Assembly (NCBI GenBank): GCA_018829445.1
Contig: JAHJTV010000088.1
Location: 1-64,000, forward strand
Reading direction: 5' to 3'
DNA: 64,000 nucleotides
Source of the DNA: a bacterium
Lineage (GTDB): Bacteria > SAR324 > XYD2-FULL-50-16
Below, piece by piece: positions 44,858 through 55,023 of this stretch. Within the stretch, counting starts at the first letter, position 1, and the number at the start of each line of letters is the position of its first letter. The notes beneath the pieces were generated by a model that ran no database searches, was not told the DNA's origin, and saw only the letters and a program-made list of their open reading frames with translations. The position numbers and the translations under genes are program-made.

Positions 44858-46028
44858 GATAGCTCCTAGGTTATTTTTGTAATTATAATCGATACTTTGA
44901 GAGTCGTATTTGAGTCCCAAAAGGGGAAATCCAACCGGATAGTTTAATTAGATTTTTAAAATATATAATTAACATTATAAAAAATAAGTCAGCTAAAAGA
45001 TGTTGGATTAGGCTTGCGGACTAAAACACCGAAAACAGATCTAAGGCTCCTTAAATATTAAATAAAAAGTACCATTTTTAGTGGATTCGCTGTGATGTTC
45101 CAGATGGGATTCAATAATCACTTGTGTCACGTCTCCTGAATATTACCCAAAAATGGCCACGATCTTATAATTAGGTTCTCAAACAATAATTTTCTATATT
45201 TGTATATTCAAAAAAACATTTGCGGCCTATCTTACTATATTTTCTCCGTTGCCTCACTTGGACATACATCAACCAAATAGCTCCAAATTAAGACTCCGGT
45301 TAAAGTATTGATTATATTTTAGTAATTATCTGATCGATTTGAATTGATCCCTTGAAGCTTATGTAACCAGTTTTCCCCCAAAGAACGTTTTACATAAGTT
45401 GTCAAAAACACCTAAATTGTAACTTCTTGCAAAATCTTTTCTCACATAATCGTATTTTTACGTTTCATTTAAATCGCATTTTTGCAATTAATATAAAGTG
45501 TTTTCTATATATTTAAATATATTTGCACAATAGTTTAATGCTGGTTTCATAGTCAACTGTGAATAATGCTATTTTTTTTGAACTGTATGATTTATTTATC
45601 TCTATTAAGAATTTATTTGATAATAGGCGGGAAAATTTAATTTTTAACTTGACAATATCTACATCCCTCCTTTTCTTGTTCACCTAATATTAGAAGGGTT
45701 GTATGAATAATGAATTAAGTGTGGTGAAAGACATGGTAACATAACGATATCAGGTTAACGAAGATCTCAGATAGAACCAAACCCCTTGCTTGGTTGGAAA
45801 TTGCTCTTATCCCGATTGATGTTTGATATCACACAATTGCCTATATGGAGTGTAAAATCCGGTCAACATGCAAAATAGCTCCTGCACTCTTTCTTTTTCT
45901 CCAAAATGACGGAGTTGACAGTATTTTGCAAAGACAGCTCAGTTCAGAGATGGAATGATAGGTGCTTGGGTTGTTACCTTTTTTTGTGGAATTGTTTGTA
46001 CACCTTGTCAACAACGTCCCCTTTTTCA
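44858..46028. other. AT-rich 1.2-kb gap, no gene recognised
   Basis: This long stretch upstream of the chemoreceptor and downstream of the EamA transporter is markedly AT-rich. All short open frames look like chance. No strong hairpin with a T-run, no repeat and no homology was recognised. Confidence 0.45.
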
Positions 46029-46946
46029 TTAGATATTGATCAGAACCAGGGCAAACAGGGTCATAATAACTGCAACAAGGTCCTTCGGTCTTAAGTGCTC
46101 CTTGAAAAACAACCATCCCCCCAGGGTCATCATGATGATGGCACCGGCGCTGGTAATGGGAAAAACCACCGAGGCTTTCAGCTCGTTTAATGCCAGAATC
46201 ATAAAATAGTTGGACAGCAGGTTAAACACTCCTACCACGATACCGACCAAAATATCATTACGATTTGCCTGCTCATGTTTCGTTCGCAAAAAGTATAAAC
46301 TGATCAGCAAAGCCGTTGTGAACACGAAAAAGAGAAAGAGGTTTTTATATTGCAGCAGGGCGTATTTCTGAAACAGTTTATTGCAGAATATACCCCCGCC
46401 GGCGAATATAAACAGCATAATCAATGATGGCTTGACATTGCCAGACCTACCCTGATTGAAATTCAGATTAACCAGTACAATGGAGCAAATTGCCAGTATG
46501 ATTCCGAAAACCTGAAAACGGTTAGGGAGTTCATTCCAGAGAATAATCGAAATCGACATGGGAATCAGGACTCCAAGTCGGCTGGACATAGCTGAGAGGG
46601 CTATCCCGTTTTCACCGATACTTTTCTGAAAGACTATTAAGGCAAAAAGGAAGAAAACTCCGTTCAGAATCCCGACAAGTAAAGACCAGATCCAGGAGCC
46701 GGTGACAGAAAGCACCCCTGAATTCAGTGAGACCACACGTGAAAACTCTTCAAAAAACTGTTCCGCCGACAGCGACCCTTCAGGGATAATCAGCCCATTC
46801 TTGATCACTAGAATCAATCCGATGGCAGAGGCAGTCACGTAGTTGGCAGTCGTGATAGTATAGCGATGCATATAGTTTTTTTCGCTATATTTGAAGGAAA
46901 GCCCAATTGCGGAACTACAGATGATGGTCAAAAAGAGAAAGGTCAT
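46029..46946 (-). CDS. EamA/DMT-family transporter
   Basis: A 305-residue membrane protein with about ten hydrophobic helices in two similar halves (EamA 1 about 1-130, EamA 2 about 150-305; ASVVFPITSAGAIIMMTLGG near the end of the second). Drug/metabolite transporters of this type export or import amino acids, nucleosides or other small molecules. No clear ribosome site precedes the ATG at 46946. It stands alone between large gaps. Substrate unknown. Confidence 0.85.
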   Translation of the reverse strand: MTFLFLTIICSSAIGLSFKYSEKNYMHRYTITTANYVTASAIGLILVIKNGLIIPEGSLSAEQFFEEFSRVVSLNSGVLSVTGSWIWSLLVGILNGVFFLFALIVFQKSIGENGIALSAMSSRLGVLIPMSISIILWNELPNRFQVFGIILAICSIVLVNLNFNQGRSGNVKPSLIMLFIFAGGGIFCNKLFQKYALLQYKNLFLFFVFTTALLISLYFLRTKHEQANRNDILVGIVVGVFNLLSNYFMILALNELKASVVFPITSAGAIIMMTLGGWLFFKEHLRPKDLVAVIMTLFALVLINI

Positions 46947-47321
46947 GAAAAAAAACCATTATTTAAGATGAGATACCGGTTTTAGAAAATGATATTGCTC
47001 AGGTACAAAGTAAGATTCTATTACAAAATCGACAATGTCAAACCCAGGATCTGCCTCTGGTTTTTTCTTCCCGACTTAAAACTCCCACTTTTTCTTTTTT
47101 ATTTTTAGTACTTGGATTATTAGAACTTTTAAGTATAATTATTGCAGTGGTGATTCAGTCATTATCCAGATACTCTACTTTGGCTTGAGGACAATACGGT
47201 GATTATTATAAACCAACTTGGATTGCTCTCAATTCTCTTAAATATTCAGCGGTGGCATCATATATGGTTTTTTTAGTTATTAGAAATCCATCTTTTACAT
47301 TTTATGAAGGAGATTATTGAC
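46947..47321. other. Divergent promoter region, no gene seen
   Basis: About 375 bp between the divergent EamA transporter and glucan phosphorylase genes. AT-rich, with no recognised operator, riboswitch or repeat. Confidence 0.4.
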
Positions 47322-49448
47322 ATGGCAGCCCAAACAAGATTATTTCCCTATTTACCCGAACGGATAAAAAAGCTTGAAGATCTTGCTGAAAATCTTTGGT
47401 GGAGTTGGAATCCTTCGGCACGTATGCTGTTTAAAATGCTGAATCGTCAACTCTGGAAAGAGACCAACCATAATCCGGATAAGATGTTGCGCGATCTCCC
47501 CAATGAAATCCTGGCAAAAGCCGCCCAAAATCCGGAATACCTGCGGGATTATGATGTCGTGATTTCCCGATTTAACAAATACCTGGAGGGAGCCAACAGT
47601 GCTTTTTCCGACAAGATAGATAAAAAAGAAACCAAGATTGTCTATTTTTCAGCAGAGTATGGATTGCATCATTCTTTGCCGTTTTATGCGGGAGGATTAG
47701 GGTTTCTAGCCGGTGACTATATCAAGGAGTGCAGCGATTTGCGCGTTCCGTTGGTATCCATCGGTTTTATGTATCCACAGGGATACCTGTTTCAAAAAAT
47801 CCGGGAAGACGGTTGGCAGGAACACGCTGATCAGGAGATCAACAGGGAGCAAGCACCCATTTCCAGGGTTGTGGATAAAAAAGGTCAGCCTCTGGTAGTG
47901 CAGGTGCCTTTGTTCGATCCCCCGGTGTTTGTAACTCTATGGGAGGTTCGTGTCGGCTGTGTTACCTTATATTTAATGGACACCGATATCGATAAAAACG
48001 ACCCCTGGAATCGTAATATTTCTGCCAGGCTTTACACCGGGGACATCGAACAAAGACTAAGACAGGAGATTGTTTTAGGAATCGGCGGTTCCGAAGTATT
48101 GGAAAAATTAGGAATCCAGAAGTCCGTAATTCATCTGAATGAAGGCCATGCGGCATTTGCACAGCTTGATCGAATAAAGGATAAGATTGCCGAAGGCAAT
48201 TCCTTTGATGAAGCGGTTAATAATATCAGAAAAACCAGTGTTTTTACGACTCACACACCTGTTCCAGCCGGTCATGATGTCTTCCCCTTTGAACTCATGG
48301 ATCGGTATTTTCAGACCTATTGGCAATCAATGGGGCTTGACAGGGACAGGTTTCTGCAGCTTGGAACACACCCTTCAGAACCACAGAAAGGATTCAATAT
48401 GACAGCTTTTGCCATGAGAATGGCTGAGCATAAAAATGGGGTTAGTCGGAAACATGGCGAGGTTTCCCGCAAAATGTGGCAGGTGTTATGGCCGGACAAA
48501 ACAGAAGATCAGGTTTCCATAGGACACATTACAAATGGCGTACACGTACCAACCTGGATTAATCCCAAGCTGGTATTATTGTTCAATCGTTACCTGGGAA
48601 CGGACTGGATGGAAAGCCATGATGATCCTGTCCGCTGGGAATTGGTAGATGAGATTCCCGATGATGAATTATGGAAAACCCATTACTGGCTTAAGACGAA
48701 ACTGATTGACGCAATCCGGGAGCGCGCCAGAAAAAGGTGGATGGACGATCATATCAGTCCATCCAACGTACTTGCAAGTGGCACCTTGCTTGACCCTTCG
48801 GTTTTGACACTTGGATTTGCCAGACGATTTGCCACCTACAAGCGGGCTGATCTGATATTTTTTGACCCGGAAAAGCTGTACAAACTGCTTAATAATCGCT
48901 GGCGACCGATTCAGATTATCTTTGCCGGAAAAGCTCATCCTGCCGATGATCCCGGCAAACTGATTCTGCAACGTATTTTTAATGAAGCTCGAAACCCGGT
49001 AACCGCCGGGAGAATTGCCTTTGTGGAGAATTATGGGGAACAGATTGCTCAATACATGGTGCATGGAGTAGATATTTGGCTTAATACCCCGGTGCCCCCC
49101 ATGGAGGCCAGTGGTACCAGTGGCATGAAAGCCGCCTTGAACGGGGTTCCGAACCTTAGCATCAAGGACGGATGGTGGCTGGAAGGATACAATGGAGAGA
49201 ATGGTTGGGCATTTGGAGATGAGCTTTCAAAACAGCGGAATGATAGTTCGGATGCCACAGAGCTTTATCGTCTGCTGGAGGAAAAAATCATTCCGATGTA
49301 CTATCAGACTGCCGATAATGGAACACCGGCACAATGGGTCAGAATTATGAAAAACTCCATTAAGAGTAATGGTGCCCGGTTTTCTGCACGTCGAATGGTC
49401 AAGGAATACATCGAGAATTATTATCTTGAGGCTATCAAATCCATTTAA
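47322..49448 (+). CDS. glgP: Alpha-glucan (glycogen/maltodextrin) phosphorylase, short type
   Basis: A 708-residue GT35 phosphorylase that releases glucose-1-phosphate from alpha-1,4-glucans, using pyridoxal phosphate. The start at 47322 follows an AAGGAG site. The N-terminus (LPERIKKLEDLAENLWWSWNPS) is the DUF3417 segment of the short bacterial/archaeal type, shorter than the about 800-residue enzymes such as MalP. HLNEGHAAFAQLDRI, FTTHTPVPAGHDVF, RRFATYKRADL and the pyridoxal-phosphate lysine K603 in EASGTSGMKAALNG are intact. It is monocistronic; no glycogen-synthesis genes are nearby. The symbol follows the family, not a proven orthology. Confidence 0.93.
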   Translation: MAAQTRLFPYLPERIKKLEDLAENLWWSWNPSARMLFKMLNRQLWKETNHNPDKMLRDLPNEILAKAAQNPEYLRDYDVVISRFNKYLEGANSAFSDKIDKKETKIVYFSAEYGLHHSLPFYAGGLGFLAGDYIKECSDLRVPLVSIGFMYPQGYLFQKIREDGWQEHADQEINREQAPISRVVDKKGQPLVVQVPLFDPPVFVTLWEVRVGCVTLYLMDTDIDKNDPWNRNISARLYTGDIEQRLRQEIVLGIGGSEVLEKLGIQKSVIHLNEGHAAFAQLDRIKDKIAEGNSFDEAVNNIRKTSVFTTHTPVPAGHDVFPFELMDRYFQTYWQSMGLDRDRFLQLGTHPSEPQKGFNMTAFAMRMAEHKNGVSRKHGEVSRKMWQVLWPDKTEDQVSIGHITNGVHVPTWINPKLVLLFNRYLGTDWMESHDDPVRWELVDEIPDDELWKTHYWLKTKLIDAIRERARKRWMDDHISPSNVLASGTLLDPSVLTLGFARRFATYKRADLIFFDPEKLYKLLNNRWRPIQIIFAGKAHPADDPGKLILQRIFNEARNPVTAGRIAFVENYGEQIAQYMVHGVDIWLNTPVPPMEASGTSGMKAALNGVPNLSIKDGWWLEGYNGENGWAFGDELSKQRNDSSDATELYRLLEEKIIPMYYQTADNGTPAQWVRIMKNSIKSNGARFSARRMVKEYIENYYLEAIKSI

Positions 49449-49655
49449 GGCACTCTTGCACAGGTTGCCGTATTTTTTTTAAGGCATTCAAGCCGGGAAT
49501 AATGTGTAACAAAACATGGTTACATTGACTGTTTTCTCCAAACTGTAACTGCCTGGGGCCAGTCAATCAAAACAAAAATTTATAACCACCAAAAACGATA
49601 ATTCTTGTTTCTGGCAAAGGTAAGCCTGTAGGCGAGTCAAATAGTTACAATAAAA

Positions 49656-51344
49656 ATGAAAAAATTGCTCGGACTCACATATATTGTGATGTTTATTGGC
49701 GGGCTATTTCTCGCCGATACCTTTTTATCGGAAGCGAAACCGGCTGATCTTCCGGAACAAATTCGTCAAATCATTGAGGAACGTTTCAGCGATTACCCCC
49801 AGGGAGGTATTGTAACAGTGGGGAAAGAGAGAATTCACTTCACCGATCAACTAAGGCAGTTCTATGATGCCAGACATTTTAACGGCATATGGATACACAA
49901 AAAAGGGCTGCTGCCGATCGCAGATGAGTTGATGAGCTCAATTGATGCTGCTTCGATTGAAGGGCTGAAACCTTCGGATTATCATATCAACAAAATCCGA
50001 ACTCTGTTAATGATGCTTACAAAAAGAAAAGCATTCAGAAAATTGAATGATTCAGCTATCCTGGCCGATTTGGAGCTGTTGCTTTCGGATGCATTTCTTC
50101 TTTACGGCACTCATCTTCTGTCTGGCAGGGTTAATCCGGAAACAATTGATCCGGAGTGGATTACTAATCGCAGAGATACAGATCTTTTAAAAATCCTGAA
50201 TCAGGCGATCATCACCAAACAGATAACAGACACTCTGAATTTTCTGCTTCCCCCACAGGTAGAATACTTTCGTTTGAAAAAAGCACTTCAGAAATACCGT
50301 TCCATCGTCGAAGCAGGTGGGTGGCCTTCGCTACCCGAGGCAAACGGAACTGTCCTGAAAATAGGGACTAAAAGCAGCGAAGTAGCCACCTTGCGTCACC
50401 GACTTGTCTTGACCGGTGATCTGCCAGGAAATAAATTGAATCCGGAAGGAAGGCTGCTGTTTGATGAAGATTTAGCTGCAGCTGTCTCCCGATTTCAGAT
50501 TCGGCAAGGGTTGCCCGTTAATGGTCTGGTGGATCAAAACACACGTGAAGCGTTGAACATTCCTGTCAAGGAACGAATCACCCAATTGATTATAAATCTC
50601 GAACGGTGGCGTTGGTTACCTCAGGATCTCGGGAATCCACACATTCTGGTAAATATTCCAAATTTTGAATTAAACCTGGTGAAGGATTCCACCACTGTCC
50701 TCAATTCGAGGGTGATCGTCGGCAAAAGCTATCGGAAGACGCCCGTTTTCAGCAACATGATGACATTTCTGATTGTCAACCCTTTCTGGTATATTCCCGC
50801 AAATATTGCCATAGATGATATTCTCCCCCTGGTTAAAAAGAATACTGCATACCTGAAAAAAAGGCAGATACGGGTTTACAATTCCTGGAAGGAAAATGAT
50901 ATTGAACTAGATCCGCATGCAATTAACTGGAAAAGTATAACTGAAGACAACTTCCAGTTTTTATTCGTACAGGATCCGGGACCTTATAATGCACTGGGTG
51001 CATTCAAATTCATGTTCCCAAATAGTTTCGATGTTTACCTGCATGATACCCTCAATAAGGAGTTGTTTCAGGAATCATCTCGGGAATTCAGTTCAGGCTG
51101 TATCAGGGTTGAAAACTCTTTTGAACTGGCCGTTTATCTACTGAAAGACAACAAAAACTGGGATCGGAATCGACTGAAAGAAACGATAGCAGCACGAACT
51201 CCCACTCGGATAGACCTGGCAAGGCCAACTGCGGTTCATCTTTTGTATTGGACGGCCTGGGTTGATAACCAAAATGGTGTCCATTTCAGGAAAGATATCT
51301 ACCAGAGAGACCTTCTCTTGGCCAAAGCATTGAGCGAAAACTGA
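49656..51344 (+). CDS. L,D-transpeptidase (YcbB/LdtD type)
   Basis: A 562-residue exported enzyme that makes 3-3 cross-links in peptidoglycan. A signal peptide (MKKLLGLTYIVMFIGGLFLA) is followed by a scaffold domain, a peptidoglycan-binding domain at about 240-310 (SSEVATLRHRLVLTGDLPG, FQIRQGLPVNGLVD) and the YkuD catalytic domain (about 325-500). The catalytic residues are H463 (LHDT) and C482 (SSGCIRVEN), arranged as HxxxSxGCxR. Length and domain order match LdtD/YcbB. The stop TGA overlaps the ATG of the next gene, so the two are coupled. Confidence 0.92.
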   Translation: MKKLLGLTYIVMFIGGLFLADTFLSEAKPADLPEQIRQIIEERFSDYPQGGIVTVGKERIHFTDQLRQFYDARHFNGIWIHKKGLLPIADELMSSIDAASIEGLKPSDYHINKIRTLLMMLTKRKAFRKLNDSAILADLELLLSDAFLLYGTHLLSGRVNPETIDPEWITNRRDTDLLKILNQAIITKQITDTLNFLLPPQVEYFRLKKALQKYRSIVEAGGWPSLPEANGTVLKIGTKSSEVATLRHRLVLTGDLPGNKLNPEGRLLFDEDLAAAVSRFQIRQGLPVNGLVDQNTREALNIPVKERITQLIINLERWRWLPQDLGNPHILVNIPNFELNLVKDSTTVLNSRVIVGKSYRKTPVFSNMMTFLIVNPFWYIPANIAIDDILPLVKKNTAYLKKRQIRVYNSWKENDIELDPHAINWKSITEDNFQFLFVQDPGPYNALGAFKFMFPNSFDVYLHDTLNKELFQESSREFSSGCIRVENSFELAVYLLKDNKNWDRNRLKETIAARTPTRIDLARPTAVHLLYWTAWVDNQNGVHFRKDIYQRDLLLAKALSEN

Positions 51345-52315
51345 TGAAAAAGATATCCGTTTTATTAATTTTATTTTTCGGCATAATCGATTTTTATTCG
51401 GAAGAGAGTTGTTGTCATGCAACAGACCTCTTCGACCCCGGCCTGGCAGAGATCAGCGTCAAGGTCAAAAACGAAATAATACCATTCAAGGAATTTGCTT
51501 TGTATGTACTTCCCGGAGAAATGATTAACTGTGAGATTTACAAAAGTCCTGAACCGGAGCTGTTTTTCATTGTTGTATCAGAAGGGCCATTCAGGGTTAG
51601 AACTCGGAACAAATGGAGCTGGACAGCTCCTGACAAGACAGGAGTCTATTCCATTGTTATCTCAAATGAGGCAGGGGAAAATCAAATGACCCTGAACATA
51701 TTTGTTATGCTTCCCTTCAGCCAGCTTAAAGGTGAATTCTTAAACGGTTTTCGGATCGGCCATTACCCCAATACTGCCTATCAACAGCTTGCCATTTATG
51801 AAAAACCGACCGGATTTATAGAAATCACCTCCCAAAACGAAAATACACGAATATCGCCCCATTTTCGAATAAAGCAATTTCTTTCCAAGCAGAAAGGGGA
51901 TTTTCCCAAATATCTTGTCCTAAAGGAACGACTGCTTCTTAAACTGGAGTTAATTCTCGGTAAAACCAATGAAAAGGGTCTTTATGCTCCAACTTTCGAA
52001 ATCATGAGTGGCTACAGAACTCCATATTACAACAAACTGATCGGCAATGTTAAATACAGTCGACATCTGTGGGGAGGCGCCGCCGATATTTTTATAGATG
52101 AGAACCCAAAAGATGGCATAATGGATGACATAAACGGAGATGGCATTTACGATTACCAGGATGCCGGAGTATTATATGATATTGTTGATGAATTATATGG
52201 GAAACCGTATTACAACCTTTTGGTGGGAGGTTTGGGAAGATATACACGAACCAGACATCATGGACCTTTTGTTCATGTTGATGTCAGGGGGGTCAAGGTT
52301 CGCTGGGGAGACTAA
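51344..52315 (+). CDS. Peptidase M15/DUF882-like murein peptidase
   Basis: A 323-residue exported protein, probably a metal-dependent D,D- or L,D-carboxypeptidase-like enzyme. A signal peptide (MKKISVLLILFFGIIDFYS) leads to an N-terminal beta-rich domain of about 140 residues, then a peptidase-like domain with GYRTPYYNKLIGN, SRHLWGGAADIFID (His and Asp metal ligands) and GPFVHVDVRG (second His). This is the M15/DUF882 zinc-site pattern. A DGxMDDxNxDGxYDYxDA segment inside the domain is unusual and could bind calcium. The gene overlaps the L,D-transpeptidase by one base and should act with it on the cell wall. Confidence 0.83.
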   Translation: MKKISVLLILFFGIIDFYSEESCCHATDLFDPGLAEISVKVKNEIIPFKEFALYVLPGEMINCEIYKSPEPELFFIVVSEGPFRVRTRNKWSWTAPDKTGVYSIVISNEAGENQMTLNIFVMLPFSQLKGEFLNGFRIGHYPNTAYQQLAIYEKPTGFIEITSQNENTRISPHFRIKQFLSKQKGDFPKYLVLKERLLLKLELILGKTNEKGLYAPTFEIMSGYRTPYYNKLIGNVKYSRHLWGGAADIFIDENPKDGIMDDINGDGIYDYQDAGVLYDIVDELYGKPYYNLLVGGLGRYTRTRHHGPFVHVDVRGVKVRWGD

Positions 52316-52373
52316 TGATTCAACTACCTTTCCGGGGGTTGAAGAACAGATATAAATTTTAGGAAGGCAACAA

Positions 52374-53438
52374 ATGGCCAGATTTTTTAAAAACAAAGAT
52401 GTTAATAGAGGACTTTCTCCTGATACTTTGGTTTTTATCGGGCATCAAAAAATGGAAAATCCCCGAATTCGAGTGATCGATTTTGATCAGGATAACTTAA
52501 AAGAAGATGAATTAAAAAATATTAAAGAGGGGTTAGACTTTCTAAAAACAAATACGATCTCCTGGATCAACATTGACGGGTTGCACGATCTTGATCTGAT
52601 AAAGGAGATAGGGGCGACTTTTGAATTACATCCTCTGCTCTTGGAGGATCTTCTGAACACAGGGCAGCGTCCTAAGCTGGAAGACTTCGAAAACTGTTTG
52701 TTTGTAACCTTGAAAATGATCCGTTATAATGTCGACAAAGGTTTGGTAACCAGCGATCAGTTTAGTGTGGTCATTGGAAAAACCTTCCTTCTGACCTTCC
52801 AGGAAAAACCAGGTGACTGGTTTGAACCGGTAAGAAAACGCATTCGAAAGCAAAAATCAAGAATCCGGGTATCCGGTGCCGATTACCTGGCTTATGCATT
52901 GTTAGATACCATTGTTGATAATTATATCCATGTCATAGAACAGATTGGAGGAGAGATTGAAGATCTTGAAGATGAAGTTCTTTCTAATCCCGACAGTAGT
53001 GTAATGGAAAGAATAAACTTTCTGAGGCGGGAAATGAATTTTCTGCGAAAATCCATCAGACCTGCACGGGAAGCTATTCTTGAATTTACCAGACTGGAGA
53101 GTGATCTGGTTCAGGAAAACACCTTCCCCTTTCTGCGCGACCTGCTGGATCTTATCAACCAGGCTTCCGAGGCAATTGATACATATAGAGAGATGCTGAC
53201 CGATCATCTGAATATTTATAATTCGGTGATGAGCAATCGTATGAATGATATTATGAAAGTACTAACGGTATTTGCCGCCATTTTTATTCCGCTGACCTTT
53301 ATCGCGGGAGTTTATGGAACCAATTTCAAATTCTTGCCTGAACTTGAATTCAAATATGGCTATTTTGTTTTCTGGCTGGTGTTGATTATTGTGGCGTTTA
53401 CAATGCTTTTCTACTTCAGACGCAAAAAATGGCTTTGA
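52374..53438 (+). CDS. CorA-family divalent-cation channel 1 (GTN variant)
   Basis: A 354-residue CorA-type Mg2+/Co2+ channel. The cytoplasmic funnel domain (IDGLHDLDLIKEIGATFELH through LEDLLNTGQRPKLEDFENC) is followed by the long stalk helix and two C-terminal membrane helices. The universal selectivity motif GMN reads GTN here (VYGTNFKFLPELE), while the second CorA at 57924 has GMN. The protein ends with the basic FYFRRKKWL. An AGGAAGG-type site precedes the ATG. Two CorA paralogues about 4.5 kb apart suggest different ion preferences or regulation. Confidence 0.92.
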   Translation: MARFFKNKDVNRGLSPDTLVFIGHQKMENPRIRVIDFDQDNLKEDELKNIKEGLDFLKTNTISWINIDGLHDLDLIKEIGATFELHPLLLEDLLNTGQRPKLEDFENCLFVTLKMIRYNVDKGLVTSDQFSVVIGKTFLLTFQEKPGDWFEPVRKRIRKQKSRIRVSGADYLAYALLDTIVDNYIHVIEQIGGEIEDLEDEVLSNPDSSVMERINFLRREMNFLRKSIRPAREAILEFTRLESDLVQENTFPFLRDLLDLINQASEAIDTYREMLTDHLNIYNSVMSNRMNDIMKVLTVFAAIFIPLTFIAGVYGTNFKFLPELEFKYGYFVFWLVLIIVAFTMLFYFRRKKWL

Positions 53439-53496
53439 TAAAAGCAAAAAATTTAACACAAATTTTGAACACCCAGAATACTGATAAAAAAAATTA

Positions 53497-54384
53497 ATGC
53501 TTGAATCCTTAAATAAAATTCTGGTGCGCCTTCAGAAAACTTTCGATCCTGGTGTTATCATTAACCATATAGCCTATTGGCTAACCAACATCATTATCGG
53601 GTTATTTGTGCTGTTAGTTTTTTTTTTATTGTGGAAGATAATACGCCTTCTCCTGTTAAAAGCCACAAAAAGAAGTGATATGGACAAAACTGCAGCAGCG
53701 TTACTGGAAACCCTGTTGAAATATGGACTGTTCATAATTGGTTTGGTTACAGCTCTTAACTCCATGGGAATCGAGATGTCCGCAGTGATGGCCTCCTTAG
53801 GCATCGTCGGGTTGACCATCGGTTTCGCCGCACGAGATGCTCTCTCCAATTTGATTTCGGGAATTCTGATATTCATCGACCGGCCCTTTTTGATTGGTGA
53901 TCTGGTTGAGATTGACGGGGTTTACGGAAAAGTTGACAGGATCACTTTGCGATCTTCCCGGGTGATCACCGTTGACGGTAAAATGATGGCAGTTCCCAAT
54001 ACCCAGGTTGTTAATAAAACAGTGGCTTCATACACCAATTTCCCTCACTTGCGTCTGGATATTCCAATAACAGTGGCCGTAACGGAGAACCTTGATCTGG
54101 TGCGGTCACTTATACTTGGACTTGTATTGAATCAAAAAATCTATTTGACCGATCCGGCACCACGTGTAGTAGTAGCCCAGCTAAATGATTATAACGTCAT
54201 GGTTCAATTACAGGTTTGGGTGGAGGACGAACGACAGCACCAGGAAATATGATATGAGCTTAGGGAAAAGTTATTTAAAGCGCTTGTGAATGCTGGAATC
54301 GAAATGCCGTTTGAAACACTTTCCCTGACTCCTATAGAATTGAAACGATCTAACAATTGGAAATCGGATAAGGAGGAATCTTGA
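53497..54384 (+). pseudogene. MscS-family channel interrupted by a premature TGA
   Basis: The frame opens at 53497 and runs 251 residues to a TGA at 54250-54252. After that stop the same frame continues for 43 codons (YELREKLFKALVNAGIEMPF, then SLTPIELKRSNNWKSD) to the real stop at 54382. The continuation is the expected C-terminal alpha/beta domain of small MscS channels, and the residue at the stop should be Arg (CGA to TGA, one transition). Three membrane helices, the pore segment GIVGLTIGFAARDALSNLISG and DRPFLIGDLVEIDGVYGKV are intact. A shortened protein of 251 residues might still fold, so this is possibly, not certainly, dead. Confidence 0.8.
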
Positions 54385-54956
54385 GCCATATGTCAGATTT
54401 TTCAGAGATATCTCTTTCTGTTAAGTTGATTCTTGATACCTATTTTAAATCCTGGTTGGAAAACAGACTTCAAACGCATCGGGAAAAATACCAAACAATG
54501 CACCAGATTCTGGAAAATGCGCTGAAAACCAATTATGAATCAGACGCAGATAAACCCTATCTGCCGTTTTTGTGGGAACACCTTCAGACTTTCCACAAAG
54601 AAATCATCGACTGGTGCCAATCCGGTCTGTTTGATAAAAGGGATACTGACAGTTTAATCAAATCCTGGGGGGTAACTTTTCAACAGTCCTTAAAAAAGTT
54701 TCCCGAGATGATCCACATTCCTCAGAATCTCATTAACAATGAGAAATTCATCGAGCTCAGCTTCCGCATTGCCCGTGCCCAGATGAAAGAAGGGTTTAAA
54801 TCATTCCGTAGGCTCTTGAAAGCTTATGTGTTGGATATTCGATTCGAATTTCCTTTTGCCAGCGAAATGACAGAACTGGTATTAAATGAGCTGATCAGAA
54901 AAAAGCTGATTACCAAACAGGATTTGAATTTTCAGTCTGCCGGTTTTCCAGTCTAA
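54381..54956 (+). CDS. Hypothetical alpha-helical protein
   Basis: A 191-residue soluble protein that I do not recognise. It begins at a TTG at 54381, which has an AGGAGG site 5 bases upstream and overlaps the end of the MscS frame; an ATG three codons on is too far from that site. The sequence is helical and charged, with ILDTYFKSWLENRLQTHREK and FIELSFRIARAQMKEGFKSF. No signal peptide, membrane helix or metal motif is seen. It lies between two mechanosensitive channel genes and is probably co-transcribed with them. Confidence 0.6.
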   Translation: MSHMSDFSEISLSVKLILDTYFKSWLENRLQTHREKYQTMHQILENALKTNYESDADKPYLPFLWEHLQTFHKEIIDWCQSGLFDKRDTDSLIKSWGVTFQQSLKKFPEMIHIPQNLINNEKFIELSFRIARAQMKEGFKSFRRLLKAYVLDIRFEFPFASEMTELVLNELIRKKLITKQDLNFQSAGFPV

Positions 54957-55023
54957 CCGGTTCTTTTCTTCTATTCAATTAGGTATTGATCATTTTACAA
55001 CTAATTTTTTCCCTTGAGGATCT

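Noticed and set aside
45841-46116. 91-residue frame overlapping the end of the EamA gene
   Set aside because: It overlaps the real transporter gene and its composition looks like chance.
54250-54252. TGA in the MscS frame as a selenocysteine codon
   Set aside because: The expected residue is Arg in a structural domain; no catalytic role for Sec exists there and no adjacent selenocysteine-insertion hairpin was recognised.
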